A stretch of 64,000 nucleotides of DNA from Paucibacter aquatile. GTDB taxonomy: Bacteria > Pseudomonadota > Gammaproteobacteria > Burkholderiales > Burkholderiaceae_C. Within the stretch, counting starts at the first letter, position 1. Every line of letters begins with the position of its first letter. Made by a program: the position numbers and the translations under genes. A model generated the notes under the pieces. The model was not told where the DNA came from, did not search any database, and saw nothing but the letters and a program-made list of their open reading frames with translations. Below, in pieces: positions 33,836-42,173 of the stretch. The DNA is taken from contig NZ_POSP01000003.1 of the NCBI RefSeq assembly GCF_002885975.1, positions 248,001-312,000 on the forward strand, in the 5' to 3' direction.

Positions 33836-35838
33836 CAGAAGCGCACCGTGGCCGAGAGGTAGAAGCGGCGCCCGTCTTCGTTGAACTCGTTGCTGTTCTC
33901 CCGGTCCACGGTCGTATTGGCCAGATTCAACAAGCCCACCCGCACCACCAGCGACGGGTTCACCGTCCAGCTGGCGCTGCCATCCACCATGGAGTACGCC
34001 GCGGCTTGCTGCAGGTTCTGACCGTTGGCGGGTACGCTGATGTATTGCTTTCCGTTGAAGCGAGCAGACAGGCTCAGCGCCAGCGCAGGCAAAGCCTGCC
34101 AATCTGCGCCCAGATTGGCCACGTGTCTGGAACGGTAGGTCAGCGGCAGCGCGCTGACACCGCTGGTGTTCTTGGCGTCGGTGTAGCTGTAGTTGGCGCG
34201 GATATCCAGTGCCGAGCTGACTTTGAGTCGGCCGCTCAGCTCCGCACCTCGGCTGCGGACACTGGCAATGTTCTGGTAGCGGAACATGGGTCGGCCATCG
34301 GGCAGGAAGCCGATGAAGTTGGCGTAGCTCGGGGCCAGCGTCTTGTTCGAGGTCCGGTTGGTGATGTCCAGCATGTTCTTCAGCTGGGTGTCGTAAACCG
34401 TCAGGCCCAGTTGCCAGCGGCCGCCATCAAAGGCTGCCCCAAGCTCCTTGCTCATGCTGGTCTCCGGCTTCAGATCCCGGCTGCCGGTGATGTAGCAACC
34501 CGCGGTGGCGCTTCCACAAGACGGCGACCCCCAATCGGGGCTGTTGATCAACAACGTCGGGGCTCGGAACGCACGCGCCCAGCCACCACGAACGGTCCAT
34601 CCTTTCGCCGGATGCCACACGCCATAGACACGCGGGCTGTGATGCCCGCCGAAGTTCTCGTGGTCGTCGTAACGATCACCCAGCGTCAGGGTCAGCCCAG
34701 GCAGCACCGTGATCTCGTCCTCGAAGAACACCGCCTTCTGGCGCACGGCCGTGGAGGGGTTTGCGCGCGGCGGGCTGCCGGGAGCGCCGGCCAAATTGGT
34801 GGGATCCCAAAGCTGCTCGTGACGCAGTTCAGCGCCCAAGGTCAGGTTCTGTTCCCACAAGTCCAGCGGCAGGCTGAACTTGCCATCCAGCACCTTCACC
34901 TTGGACTTGTTGGGGTTGATCTGGCCCGTCACCGTGCCAGTCAAATTCTTGGAGTGGTCGCTGTAGAGGCGCAGCTCGCTGCGGCCGAACTCATAGCGGC
35001 CTTGGTGACGCAGCGACAAGGCGTCGCGTTCAAGTTCAAACCCCGCATGATCTCGGTGGCTGGTGTCCAGGTCCAGCGTCACCTGATGCAGCTCGCTGGG
35101 GCTCCACGCCAGTTGCCCGCTGATGTAGCGATTCTTCAGGCCCGGCAAGCCACTTTGGCGCACGCCATTGCCGGCGGCGGGGTTGAGTGCCGCATCGTCG
35201 GCCTCGCGCTTGTCGGCGCCGCCTGAGAGCTTCACACCCAGCTGCTTGGCCATCAAGGGGCCGCCGACCGAGAAGCTGGCAATTCGGCTGTCGCCCGCCA
35301 GCCGGTTTTGTTGCTGGATCTCATCCAGCCGCGCACTGCCGCGCCACTGCGCACCGACCTTGCGCGTGATGACGTTCACCACACCGCCAATGGCATCGGA
35401 GCCGTACAGCGATGACATCGGCCCGCGCACCACCTCGATGCGCTCCACCTCCTCGGCGGGCACCCAGCCCAGGTCGTAGTCATTGCCACGGAACACCGCC
35501 GAGCTCGAATTGACGCGGCGCCCATCCACCAGGATGAGCGTGTAGGCATTGCCCAGCCCACGGATCTGTACGCCGGGCACACCGTTGCCGCTGCGTGTCA
35601 ACGTGACGCCAGGCACGGAGCCGAGCAGTTCGGCCAGCTCGTGCACCGGGCGACGTTCCAGATCTGCGCGCGTCAAGATGGAGATGCTGGCCGGCGCTTC
35701 CTCCAGGCGTTTCTCAAGGGCAGATCCGGTGACCACCACCTCGGGGAGCTGGGTCGGCGCAGTCTGGGCGCAGGTCAGACTTGAGAGGGCCACGAGGGCA
35801 AGGGAACTGAGACGAAAAGTGGGCTTGAATGAGGTCAT
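33835..35838 (-). CDS. TonB-dependent siderophore receptor
   Basis: Outer-membrane gated channel of 667 aa. After a signal peptide (about residues 1-26) comes the TonB box region LPEVVVTGSALEKRLEEAPAS and the plug domain (VPGVQIRGLGNAYTLILVDGRRVN, then ERIEVVRGPMSSLYGSDAIGGVVNVITRK). The 22-stranded barrel ends with the aromatic ...RRFYLSATVRF, as needed for outer-membrane assembly. The plug resembles FepA/IroN/CirA-type catecholate receptors, which fits the esterase encoded next. Start at 35838 is chosen at the signal peptide; a Fur box lies 25-43 bases upstream. It is the first gene of the iron operon. Confidence 0.94.
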   Translation of the reverse strand: MTSFKPTFRLSSLALVALSSLTCAQTAPTQLPEVVVTGSALEKRLEEAPASISILTRADLERRPVHELAELLGSVPGVTLTRSGNGVPGVQIRGLGNAYTLILVDGRRVNSSSAVFRGNDYDLGWVPAEEVERIEVVRGPMSSLYGSDAIGGVVNVITRKVGAQWRGSARLDEIQQQNRLAGDSRIASFSVGGPLMAKQLGVKLSGGADKREADDAALNPAAGNGVRQSGLPGLKNRYISGQLAWSPSELHQVTLDLDTSHRDHAGFELERDALSLRHQGRYEFGRSELRLYSDHSKNLTGTVTGQINPNKSKVKVLDGKFSLPLDLWEQNLTLGAELRHEQLWDPTNLAGAPGSPPRANPSTAVRQKAVFFEDEITVLPGLTLTLGDRYDDHENFGGHHSPRVYGVWHPAKGWTVRGGWARAFRAPTLLINSPDWGSPSCGSATAGCYITGSRDLKPETSMSKELGAAFDGGRWQLGLTVYDTQLKNMLDITNRTSNKTLAPSYANFIGFLPDGRPMFRYQNIASVRSRGAELSGRLKVSSALDIRANYSYTDAKNTSGVSALPLTYRSRHVANLGADWQALPALALSLSARFNGKQYISVPANGQNLQQAAAYSMVDGSASWTVNPSLVVRVGLLNLANTTVDRENSNEFNEDGRRFYLSATVRF

Positions 35839-35862
35839 GAAAGAAGACGTGGCAAACTTGCG

Positions 35863-35881
35863 AATGAAAACGATTCTCATC
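35863..35881. promoter_or_regulatory. Fur box in the divergent TonB receptor / AraC promoter region
   Basis: Minus strand reads GATGAGAATCGTTTTCATT, close to the 19-base Fur consensus (GATAATGATAATCATTATC). It lies between the receptor start (35838) and the AraC regulator start (35902), so iron-loaded Fur would repress both. Confidence 0.85.
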
Positions 35882-35901
35882 CGCAATTATCCAAGCACCC
35901 C

Positions 35902-36873
35902 ATGTCTGCAACCTTTGCGAGCACGCCTGATTTCTCTGCACCGCGGTCAAAACGCGGCGCACCCAACCGCGATCAGAGGAACGACCGCACCAGATGCGCC
36001 CCATGGGTCACCGGACTGGTCGAACGTCGGGAACTCAGTTCGGGGCTGATTCTTCAGCGCATGCGCGTGAGAGATCTGGACGACCGTGAAACCCACGGCA
36101 CGGTGCAACCCGGGCTCAAGATCGGCCTGGTCGTCGGCGGGCAGTCCGACTTCTCGCTGGGCCACCAGGACTTCCGGCTCGGCCCACAAACAGCCACGCC
36201 TTCCGGCGGCATGCTGGTCGCCATTGCCGAGCCCGACGCCTATCTTCGTCGCGCCCATCAAGGTCAAGACGAACACAAACTGGTCTTGACCTTGATGCCG
36301 GAGTGCTGGGTCATGCAGGGCGAGGGCGACACCCAGATGCAGGCGCGCCTGCGCGCTTTTCAGTCCAGCCACCTGGCTCGACTGGATTGGCATCCATCGC
36401 CGCGAGCCCTGGGGCTGGCGCAGCAAATCGTGCACGCGCCGGAACATGCCGGCTTGATCGAGCGTCTGCAGCAGGAAGCGCGGGTCATGGAGATCCTGGC
36501 CGAGGCCTTGGCCACCGTGGGCGGCCAGGCACCGGCGAAGGTGGCCTTGAGCCCGCGCGACCATCGACGCCTTCGCGAACTGCAAGCTCGCGTTGATGCC
36601 GGTGAGTTTGACGCCAGCAATCTGGGTGACATCGCCCTCACCGTGGGCATGAGCCCCAGCAGCCTGCAGCGCGCCTTCAAGGCCTTTGTCGGCGAAAGCC
36701 TGTTCGAGTACATGCGCGGCCGCCGCCTGGAGGCCGCACGGCTCTCGCTGGTGCACGAGGGGCTGAATGTCAGCCAGGCAGCCACACGAGCCGGCTACGG
36801 CAACGCCGGCAACTTCGCCACGGCTTTCAAGAAGCGTTTTGGATACAGCCCCAAGACAGCGCGATCCAGATAG
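35902..36873 (+). CDS. AraC-family activator of the siderophore operon (PchR-like)
   Basis: A 323-aa regulator. The N-terminal ligand domain (about residues 40-210) is of the PchR type, with GLKIGLVVGGQSDFSLGHQDFRLG. The C-terminal DNA-binding domain has two helix-turn-helix motifs: NLGDIALTVGMSPSSLQRAFKAFVGESLFEYMRGRRLEAARLSL and NVSQAATRAGYGNAGNFATAFKKRFGYSPKTAR. It is divergent from the TonB receptor gene across a Fur box. PchR-type regulators switch on the receptor and uptake genes when the ferric siderophore is bound; that role is inferred from the position. No siderophore synthesis genes accompany it. Confidence 0.92.
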   Translation: MSATFASTPDFSAPRSKRGAPNRDQRNDRTRCAPWVTGLVERRELSSGLILQRMRVRDLDDRETHGTVQPGLKIGLVVGGQSDFSLGHQDFRLGPQTATPSGGMLVAIAEPDAYLRRAHQGQDEHKLVLTLMPECWVMQGEGDTQMQARLRAFQSSHLARLDWHPSPRALGLAQQIVHAPEHAGLIERLQQEARVMEILAEALATVGGQAPAKVALSPRDHRRLRELQARVDAGEFDASNLGDIALTVGMSPSSLQRAFKAFVGESLFEYMRGRRLEAARLSLVHEGLNVSQAATRAGYGNAGNFATAFKKRFGYSPKTARSR

Positions 36874-37240
36874 CCCCCTGCCATGCCAGGGACAGGCAAA
36901 TGGACCAGGCAGGATCGCCACAACGCAGGCCCACACACGCCTCAAGCCACGGGCAACGGCCGCGCCAGCAGCTACGGCCGTGCAGGATCAGGCACGAAAC
37001 AGTCTGTCGCTCGAACGAACGACGGAAAGCCCTGGCACGCACAGCTGATTCCTCGGTTTCTGCGTCACTTCGCCCGGCAAGCAAGTCAGGCTCGGCGTCG
37101 CAGAAGTATTTCCGACACATCCAAAAGCAAGCGCCACTGCGACCACAATGGTCGCCCGACTTGTGCGAGCAAGTCAGCTCCCCTTTCCTCGCCTCGCCCC
37201 GCCTCGCCCCGCCTCGCCCGCCCTTGCCACCAACCGCCTG
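36874..37240. other. 367-base intergenic region with a short tandem repeat
   Basis: Between the AraC gene and the EamA gene on the same strand. It holds a 7-base dyad GCGACCA-3-TGGTCGC at 37139-37155, possibly an operator, and a tandem decamer at 37191-37220. No gene was supported; open frames here lack family sequence. CCCTG-6-CAGGG just after the AraC stop is a weak hairpin without a T-run. Confidence 0.45.
37191..37220 (+). repeat. tandem decamer GCCTCGCCCC, three copies
   Basis: Three head-to-tail copies of a 10-base unit (the last with one change), preceded by a partial copy from 37187. It ends about 20 bases before the EamA start codon, so copy-number change would alter the spacing of that gene's leader. 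Confidence 0.85.
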
Positions 37241-38164
37241 ATGCAATCCTCCCCCACGTCAACCTCTCCACGCGCTGCAACGCCTTGGCTGGCCTACGCC
37301 TGCCTGGCCCTGAGCACCAGCCTGGTGGGCAGTTATGTAGGCCTGTCCAAAGTCCTCTTGCTGAGCTTTCCTGTGTTTCTTCTGGCCTGGCTGCGCTTTG
37401 GCCTGGCGGCCTTGCTGATGCTGCCCTGGCTGCGCCGCGGGCCCGGCGAGGCACCGCTCGACGGTCGGCACCGGCGCCTTCTGTTCCTGGAATCCTTTCT
37501 CGGCAACTTCCTGTTTTCCATCTGCCTGCTGTTCGGCCTGCAGCACAGCTCGGCCGTGGTGGCCGGCGTGATCCTGGCGGGCATCCCGGCCGCCGTGGCC
37601 CTGCTCAGCCGTGTGTTGCTGAAGGAACGTCAAACGGCGCGCGTCTGGGCCGGCATCGCGCTTGGCGTCGCAGGCATCGCCTTGGTGGCGCTGGAGCGTA
37701 CGCCGGCCGGCAGCCCGGCGGCCAGCTCCTGGCTGGGCATCGGCCTGCTGCTGGGCGCGGTGTTCTGCGAGGCCAGCTATGTAGTGATCGGCAAAAAACT
37801 CACGGCCCAGGTGTCGGCCAAGCGCATCAGTGCCTTGATCAACCTTTGGGGCCTGGCCCTGGTCACGCCGCTGGGCCTGTGGCAGGCGACTCGCTTTGAT
37901 TTCAGCCAACCCTCACTGCCGATCTGGGGCCTGCTGCTGTTCTACGCGGCAGCCGCCAGCATGGTGACGGTGTGGCTGTGGATGAGCGGGCTGCGCAAGG
38001 TGCCGGCCGGTCAGGCGGGTGTCTTCATGGTCTTCCTGCCGGTGGCCACAGCCCTGGTCGGCCTGCTGCTCGGCGAGCATTTGAGCGGCGGGCAGGCCTG
38101 GGCCTACGGCCTGGCCCTGGCCGGCGTGCTGCTGGCCACCCTGCCCGGCCGCAGGCAGGGCTGA
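37241..38164 (+). CDS. EamA/DMT-family transporter
   Basis: Inner-membrane protein of 307 aa with ten hydrophobic segments in two EamA repeats (first WLAYACLALSTSLVGSYVGLSK; second from about SSWLGIGLLLGAVFCEASYVVIGKKL). It ends with the typical VFMVFLPVATALVGLLLGEHLSGGQAWAYGLALAGVLLA. It probably exports an amino acid or other small metabolite; the substrate is not readable. ATG at 37241 is chosen just before the first helix although its ribosome binding site is poor; a longer frame from 37148 would translate the decamer repeat. It is unrelated in detail to the other EamA gene at 11705. Confidence 0.88.
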   Translation: MQSSPTSTSPRAATPWLAYACLALSTSLVGSYVGLSKVLLLSFPVFLLAWLRFGLAALLMLPWLRRGPGEAPLDGRHRRLLFLESFLGNFLFSICLLFGLQHSSAVVAGVILAGIPAAVALLSRVLLKERQTARVWAGIALGVAGIALVALERTPAGSPAASSWLGIGLLLGAVFCEASYVVIGKKLTAQVSAKRISALINLWGLALVTPLGLWQATRFDFSQPSLPIWGLLLFYAAAASMVTVWLWMSGLRKVPAGQAGVFMVFLPVATALVGLLLGEHLSGGQAWAYGLALAGVLLATLPGRRQG

Positions 38165-38224
38165 AACCAGCGCCGCAAGACCACAGGCCTGCTGGCACGT
38201 CAGCCCTGGGCTACAGTGCCCGGC

Positions 38225-38902
38225 ATGAGCTCATCTTCTCCTTCCCTACGCATCGACTTCATCTCCGACGTGTCCTGCCCCTGGTGCGCGATCGGCCTCA
38301 AATCGCTGGAGCAGGCCGTGCAAAGCCTGCCGGAGCTGCAGGTGGATCTGCACTTTCAGCCCTTCGAGCTGAACCCGCAGATGGCCCCCGAGGGCGAGGA
38401 GATCAACGCCCACCTGGCGCGCAAGTACGGCGCCTCAGCGGCCCAGCTGGAGCAAACCCGCGAAGCCATCCGCCAGCGCGGCGCCGAGCTGGGCTTTACC
38501 TTCACCAAGGGCGCCCGCGACCGCATCTACAACACCTTTGACGCCCACCGCCTGCTGCACTGGGCCGGCCTGCAAGGCGGCGCGGCGCAGCGTGATCTCA
38601 AACTGGCGCTGCTGACCGCCTATTTCACCGAAGGCCGGAATCCCGGCGACCATCAGGTGCTTCGCCGCGCGACAGAGAGCGTGGGCCTGGACGGCGAGGC
38701 CGCGGCCAGCGTGCTGGCCAGCGATCAATTCAGCGCCGAGGTGCGCCAAGCCGAATCCGAGTGGCAGGCCGCCGGCATCAACTCCGTGCCCGCCATCGTC
38801 ATCAACCAACGCCACCTGATTCAAGGCGGCCAGCCGCCCGAGGTCTTCGCCCAGGCCCTGCGCCAAATCGCCGCCACCGCCGAAGGAGGCCCCCGCTCAT
38901 GA
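38225..38902 (+). CDS. DsbA-family oxidoreductase (FrnE type)
   Basis: A 225-aa thioredoxin-fold protein without a signal peptide, hence cytoplasmic. The redox motif is CPWC in FISDVSCPWCAIGLKSLE near residue 18. The helical insertion and C-terminal INSVPAIVINQRHLIQGGQPPEVF with the cis-proline match FrnE / 2-hydroxychromene-2-carboxylate isomerase-like proteins. FrnE relatives act as disulfide isomerases in oxidative stress in other bacteria. The stop overlaps the next start (ATGA), so it forms a two-gene operon with the thioesterase. Confidence 0.9.
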   Translation: MSSSSPSLRIDFISDVSCPWCAIGLKSLEQAVQSLPELQVDLHFQPFELNPQMAPEGEEINAHLARKYGASAAQLEQTREAIRQRGAELGFTFTKGARDRIYNTFDAHRLLHWAGLQGGAAQRDLKLALLTAYFTEGRNPGDHQVLRRATESVGLDGEAAASVLASDQFSAEVRQAESEWQAAGINSVPAIVINQRHLIQGGQPPEVFAQALRQIAATAEGGPRS

Positions 38903-39435
38903 GCCACGACATCATCTTGCAGCAATGGCGTGCCGACGAAGCAGCGGTGCGCGCCCGCATTCGCCCGGAGAACGCCGGCATTGCCCGCCCGGAGCAGGTG
39001 CAGAGCCTGAGCGGCCTGCAAATCCTGCACGCGATGCTGGACGGCGAGCTGCCACCCCCGCCCATCTGCGACACCCTGGATTTCATGCTGGTATCCGGCG
39101 CTTTTGGCGAGGCAGTGTTCCAGGGCCAACCGAAGCGGCGCCACTACAACCCGCTGGGCACGGTGCACGGCGGCTGGTTTGCCACCTTGCTGGACTCGGC
39201 CCTGGGCTGCGCGGTCCACACCACCATGCCGGTGGGCCGGGCCTACACCACGCTGGAGTTCAAGGTGAATATGGTGCGCGCCCTGACCGAGCAGGTGCCC
39301 CTGGTGCGCGCCGTCGGCCGGGTGCTGCACAGCGGCCGCCAAGTGGCCACGGCCGAGGCCACACTGGTCGGCCATGACGGGCGCTTGTACGCCCATGCCA
39401 GCACGACCTGCCTGGTGTTTGAACGTCCGGCCTGA
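38899..39435 (+). CDS. PaaI-family thioesterase (hotdog fold)
   Basis: A 178-aa hotdog-fold acyl-CoA thioesterase. The active-site region is NPLGTVHGGWFATLLDSALGCAVHTTMP, matching the HGG motif and following helix of PaaI/YigI-type enzymes; YTTLEFKVNMVRAL and GRQVATAEATLVGHDGRLYAHASTTCLVF complete the fold. An AAGGAGG ribosome binding site lies 9 bases before the ATG, which overlaps the FrnE stop. It probably hydrolyses aryl or medium-chain acyl-CoA thioesters; the physiological substrate is not evident. Confidence 0.9.
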   Translation: MSHDIILQQWRADEAAVRARIRPENAGIARPEQVQSLSGLQILHAMLDGELPPPPICDTLDFMLVSGAFGEAVFQGQPKRRHYNPLGTVHGGWFATLLDSALGCAVHTTMPVGRAYTTLEFKVNMVRALTEQVPLVRAVGRVLHSGRQVATAEATLVGHDGRLYAHASTTCLVFERPA

Positions 39436-39440
39436 GTTTC

Positions 39441-39462
39441 AGGCTCAGGCTCAGGCTCAGGC
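39441..39462. repeat. tandem hexamer AGGCTC spanning the eda stop codon
   Basis: Three and two-thirds copies of AGGCTC. On the minus strand each unit reads GAGCCT and supplies an in-frame TGA after eda (GCC TGA GCC TGA...), so slippage in the repeat would not extend the protein. Confidence 0.85.
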
Positions 39463-40089
39463 GCGCAGCGCGGCAGCCTCGGCCGCCAGGCGCGTGATGC
39501 GCGCCCAATCGCCGGCATCGACCGCGTCCTGCGGGGTCAGCCAGGAGCCGCCGCAGACCTTCACATTGGGCAGGCTCAGAAACTGCGGCGCGGTCTCCAG
39601 GCTGATGCCGCCGGTGGGGCAGAACGCCACATCGGGGAAAGGTCCGCCCAGGGCCTTGAGCAAGTTCACGCCGCCCACGGCCACGGCCGGGAACAGCTTC
39701 AAAAAGCTGTAGCCGGCCGCATTGGCCTGCATCACCTCACTCGCGGTGGACACGCCGGGCAACAGGGGCAAGCCATGCTGCTGGCAGGCGGCGCCAATGG
39801 CCTCGGTGAAACCGGGGCTGACGCCGAACTGGCAGCCGGCGTTCTTGGCTGCCTGCACATCGGCCGCCGTGCGCAGCGTGCCGGCGCCGACGATGGCCTC
39901 AGGCACGGCTCGCGCCATGGCTTCCATGGCCTGCAGGGCGACCGGCGTGCGCAGCGTCACTTCCAGCACGCGCACGCCGCCCGCCACCAGGGCCTGGGCC
40001 AGGGGCACGGCATCTTCCAGGCGCTGGATCACGATGACGGGAATGACGGGGCCGTGCGCGGCCAGGGCCTGGGTGTTGGAGATGCTCAT
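39457..40089 (-). CDS. eda: 2-dehydro-3-deoxy-6-phosphogluconate aldolase
   Basis: Cleaves KDPG to pyruvate and glyceraldehyde 3-phosphate, the last step of the Entner-Doudoroff pathway. 210 aa, a class I TIM-barrel aldolase: IPVIVIQRLEDAVPLAQALVAGGVRVLEVTLRT with the catalytic Glu, GAGTLRTAADVQAAKNAGCQFGVSPG, and the Schiff-base lysine in SFLKLFPA. CPTGGIS binds phosphate. It follows edd by 56 bases on the same strand and is almost certainly in its operon. The stop lies in a tandem hexamer repeat. Confidence 0.96.
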   Translation of the reverse strand: MSISNTQALAAHGPVIPVIVIQRLEDAVPLAQALVAGGVRVLEVTLRTPVALQAMEAMARAVPEAIVGAGTLRTAADVQAAKNAGCQFGVSPGFTEAIGAACQQHGLPLLPGVSTASEVMQANAAGYSFLKLFPAVAVGGVNLLKALGGPFPDVAFCPTGGISLETAPQFLSLPNVKVCGGSWLTPQDAVDAGDWARITRLAAEAAALRA

Positions 40090-40145
40090 GGGCTAGAACC
40101 TTGTGGGGAATCGATACAAAGGGCGAGGCGGCAAGCAGCGGCGGA

Positions 40146-41963
40146 TCAGAGCCAGCTAACGGCGCCCTCTTCCGCCGTGCGTACATTGCGGCGCAGGCCG
40201 GCGAACAGCTCTCGGCCCAGGCCTTGGCCGTTCTGCGCAGCGTGCTCGAGGGTGATCTGGGCCTGCTCGCGGGCGGCCCATTCGGCTTCGGACACCAGGG
40301 CCAGGAGTTCGCCCGTGACGGCATCCAGACGCACCAGATCACCATCGCGCAGCTTGCCCAGCGGGCCGCCGGCCAAGGCTTCGGGCGAGACGTGGATGGC
40401 AGCCGGCACCTTGCCCGACGCACCGCTCATGCGGCCGTCGGTGACCAGGGCCACCTTGAAACCACGACCTTGCAGCACTGCCAGCGGCGGCGTCAGCTTG
40501 TGCAGCTCGGGCATGCCATTGGCTTGCGGGCCCTGGAAGCGCACGACGACGATGACATCGCGCTCGAGCTCACCCGCCTTGAAGGCCGCCAGCATCGACT
40601 CCTGGTCGGCAAAGATGCGCGCTGGCGCTTCGACGATGTGGCGGTCTTCCGGCACGGCCGAGACCTTGATCACGGCACGGCCCAGATTGCCCTGCAGCAG
40701 CTTCAGCCCACCGCTGGCGCTGAAGGGCGCACTTGCTCGGCGCACCACGCTCTCGTCGCCGCTCTCGGGGGCCAGATCGTGCCACTGCACGGCCTGGTTC
40801 TCAGCCAGATGCGGCTGGCGAGCGAAGGGGCGCAGCGAGTTGCCTGCCACGCTCAGCACATCCTCGTGCATCAAGCCGGCATCGAGCAGCTCGCGGATCA
40901 CAAAACTGGGGCCGCCGGCCGCCTGGAACTGGTTCACATCGGCCGCGCCGTTGGGGTAGACACGGCTGAGCAGGGGCACCACGGCGGACAGCTCGGAGAA
41001 ATCGCTCCAGTCGATCAAGATGCCGGCCGAACGGGCCACCGCCACCCAGTGGATCAGGTGGTTGGTCGAGCCTCCGGTGGCCAGCAGGGCCACCATGGCA
41101 TTGACGATGCAGCGCTCGTCCACCAGGCGGCCGATCGGCGTGTAGCGGGCCTTGGCGGTGATGGACAGGGCCGTGCGCACCGCCTCGCGGGTCAGGGCTT
41201 CGCGCAGCGGCTCATGCGGGTGCACGAACGCCGCACCGGGCACATGCAGGCCCATGGCTTCCAGCAGCATCTGGTTGCTGTTGGCCGTGCCGTAGAAGGT
41301 GCAGGTGCCGGCGCCGTGGTAGGCGGCCGACTCGGCCTTGAGCAGCTCATCGCGGCCGACCAGGCCTTGCGCGAACTGCTCGCGCACCTTGGCTTTTTCA
41401 TTGTTGGGCAGGCCGCTGCTCATCGGCCCGGCCGGCACGAAGACGCAGGGCAAATGGCCGAAATGCAAGGCGCCGATCAGCAGACCCGGCACGATCTTGT
41501 CGCAGATGCCCAGCAGCAAGGCGGCATCGAACACATCATGGCTCAGCGACACGGCCGTGGCCATAGCGATGGTGTCACGCGAGAACAGGCTCAGCTCCAT
41601 GCCGGGCAGGCCTTGGGTCACGCCGTCGCACATGGCGGGCACGCCGCCGGCCACCTGCACCGTGGCACCCTGAGCATGGGCTTCGGCACGAATCAGATTC
41701 GGGTAGGCCTCGTAGGGCTGGTGGGCCGACAACATATCGTTGTAGGCGGTGACGATGGCCAGGTGCGGCGCCTTTTCGGCCACGATGCGCAGCTTGTCGT
41801 TGGCGGGCATGGCCGCCACGGCATGGGCCACATTGGCGCAGCCCATGCGCTCGATGCCGCGCTTGCGGCCCGCCAGTCGGTCGACACCGTCGAGGTAGGC
41901 GGCGCGGCTGGCAGCGCTGCGCGCGCGGATGCGTTCGGTGACGGCGATCAGGGTCTTGTTCAT
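40146..41963 (-). CDS. edd: phosphogluconate dehydratase
   Basis: Dehydrates 6-phosphogluconate to KDPG, the committed step of the Entner-Doudoroff pathway. 605 aa of the IlvD/Edd family, normal length. Iron-sulfur cysteine motifs are visible: GGVPAMCDGVTQG, and LLGICDKIVPG; GHLPCVFVPAGPM, GAGTCTFYGTANSNQ and TGGSTNHLIHWVAVAR follow. VTDGRMSGASGKVPAAIHVSPEA is the C-terminal hallmark. A HexR-like operator lies 36-50 bases before the start. Together with eda it gives the bacterium a complete lower Entner-Doudoroff branch. Confidence 0.97.
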   Translation of the reverse strand: MNKTLIAVTERIRARSAASRAAYLDGVDRLAGRKRGIERMGCANVAHAVAAMPANDKLRIVAEKAPHLAIVTAYNDMLSAHQPYEAYPNLIRAEAHAQGATVQVAGGVPAMCDGVTQGLPGMELSLFSRDTIAMATAVSLSHDVFDAALLLGICDKIVPGLLIGALHFGHLPCVFVPAGPMSSGLPNNEKAKVREQFAQGLVGRDELLKAESAAYHGAGTCTFYGTANSNQMLLEAMGLHVPGAAFVHPHEPLREALTREAVRTALSITAKARYTPIGRLVDERCIVNAMVALLATGGSTNHLIHWVAVARSAGILIDWSDFSELSAVVPLLSRVYPNGAADVNQFQAAGGPSFVIRELLDAGLMHEDVLSVAGNSLRPFARQPHLAENQAVQWHDLAPESGDESVVRRASAPFSASGGLKLLQGNLGRAVIKVSAVPEDRHIVEAPARIFADQESMLAAFKAGELERDVIVVVRFQGPQANGMPELHKLTPPLAVLQGRGFKVALVTDGRMSGASGKVPAAIHVSPEALAGGPLGKLRDGDLVRLDAVTGELLALVSEAEWAAREQAQITLEHAAQNGQGLGRELFAGLRRNVRTAEEGAVSWL

Positions 41964-41998
41964 ACAGTCGGCCGGTGTAACTCGGCAGCTTGAAAGTT

Positions 41999-42013
41999 GG
42001 TAACCATATTACA
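41999..42013 (-). promoter_or_regulatory. HexR-like operator upstream of edd
   Basis: Minus strand TGTAATATGGTTACC. The first half matches the HexR half-site TGTAAT exactly and the second (GTTACC for ATTACA) partly; GTAA...TTAC is symmetrical. HexR represses edd/eda-type genes until it binds KDPG. No hexR gene is in the window, so the assignment rests on the site and its place. Confidence 0.5.
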
Positions 42014-42094
42014 AGAACAAGCCGACCCGTGGGTTACATGCGAGGTACGGAACGCGAGCTTTCTCGCCGCCCCACCCGAGCCGCGCCCCTAAAG

Positions 42095-42128
42095 AAAAAC
42101 GGCGCGCCACCCGAAGGCGACGCGCCGC
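42095..42128 (-). terminator. intrinsic terminator after the metalloprotease gene
   Basis: Minus strand: CGGCGCGTCGCC-TTCG-GGTGGCGCGCCG, fully paired with two G-U pairs around a TTCG tetraloop, followed by TTTTTCTTT. It closes the PEP-CTERM / metalloprotease transcript. Confidence 0.9.
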
Positions 42129-42173
42129 GAAAACAGCGAGTGGGCGCGACGGATCGCCCCCACATCGACATGC

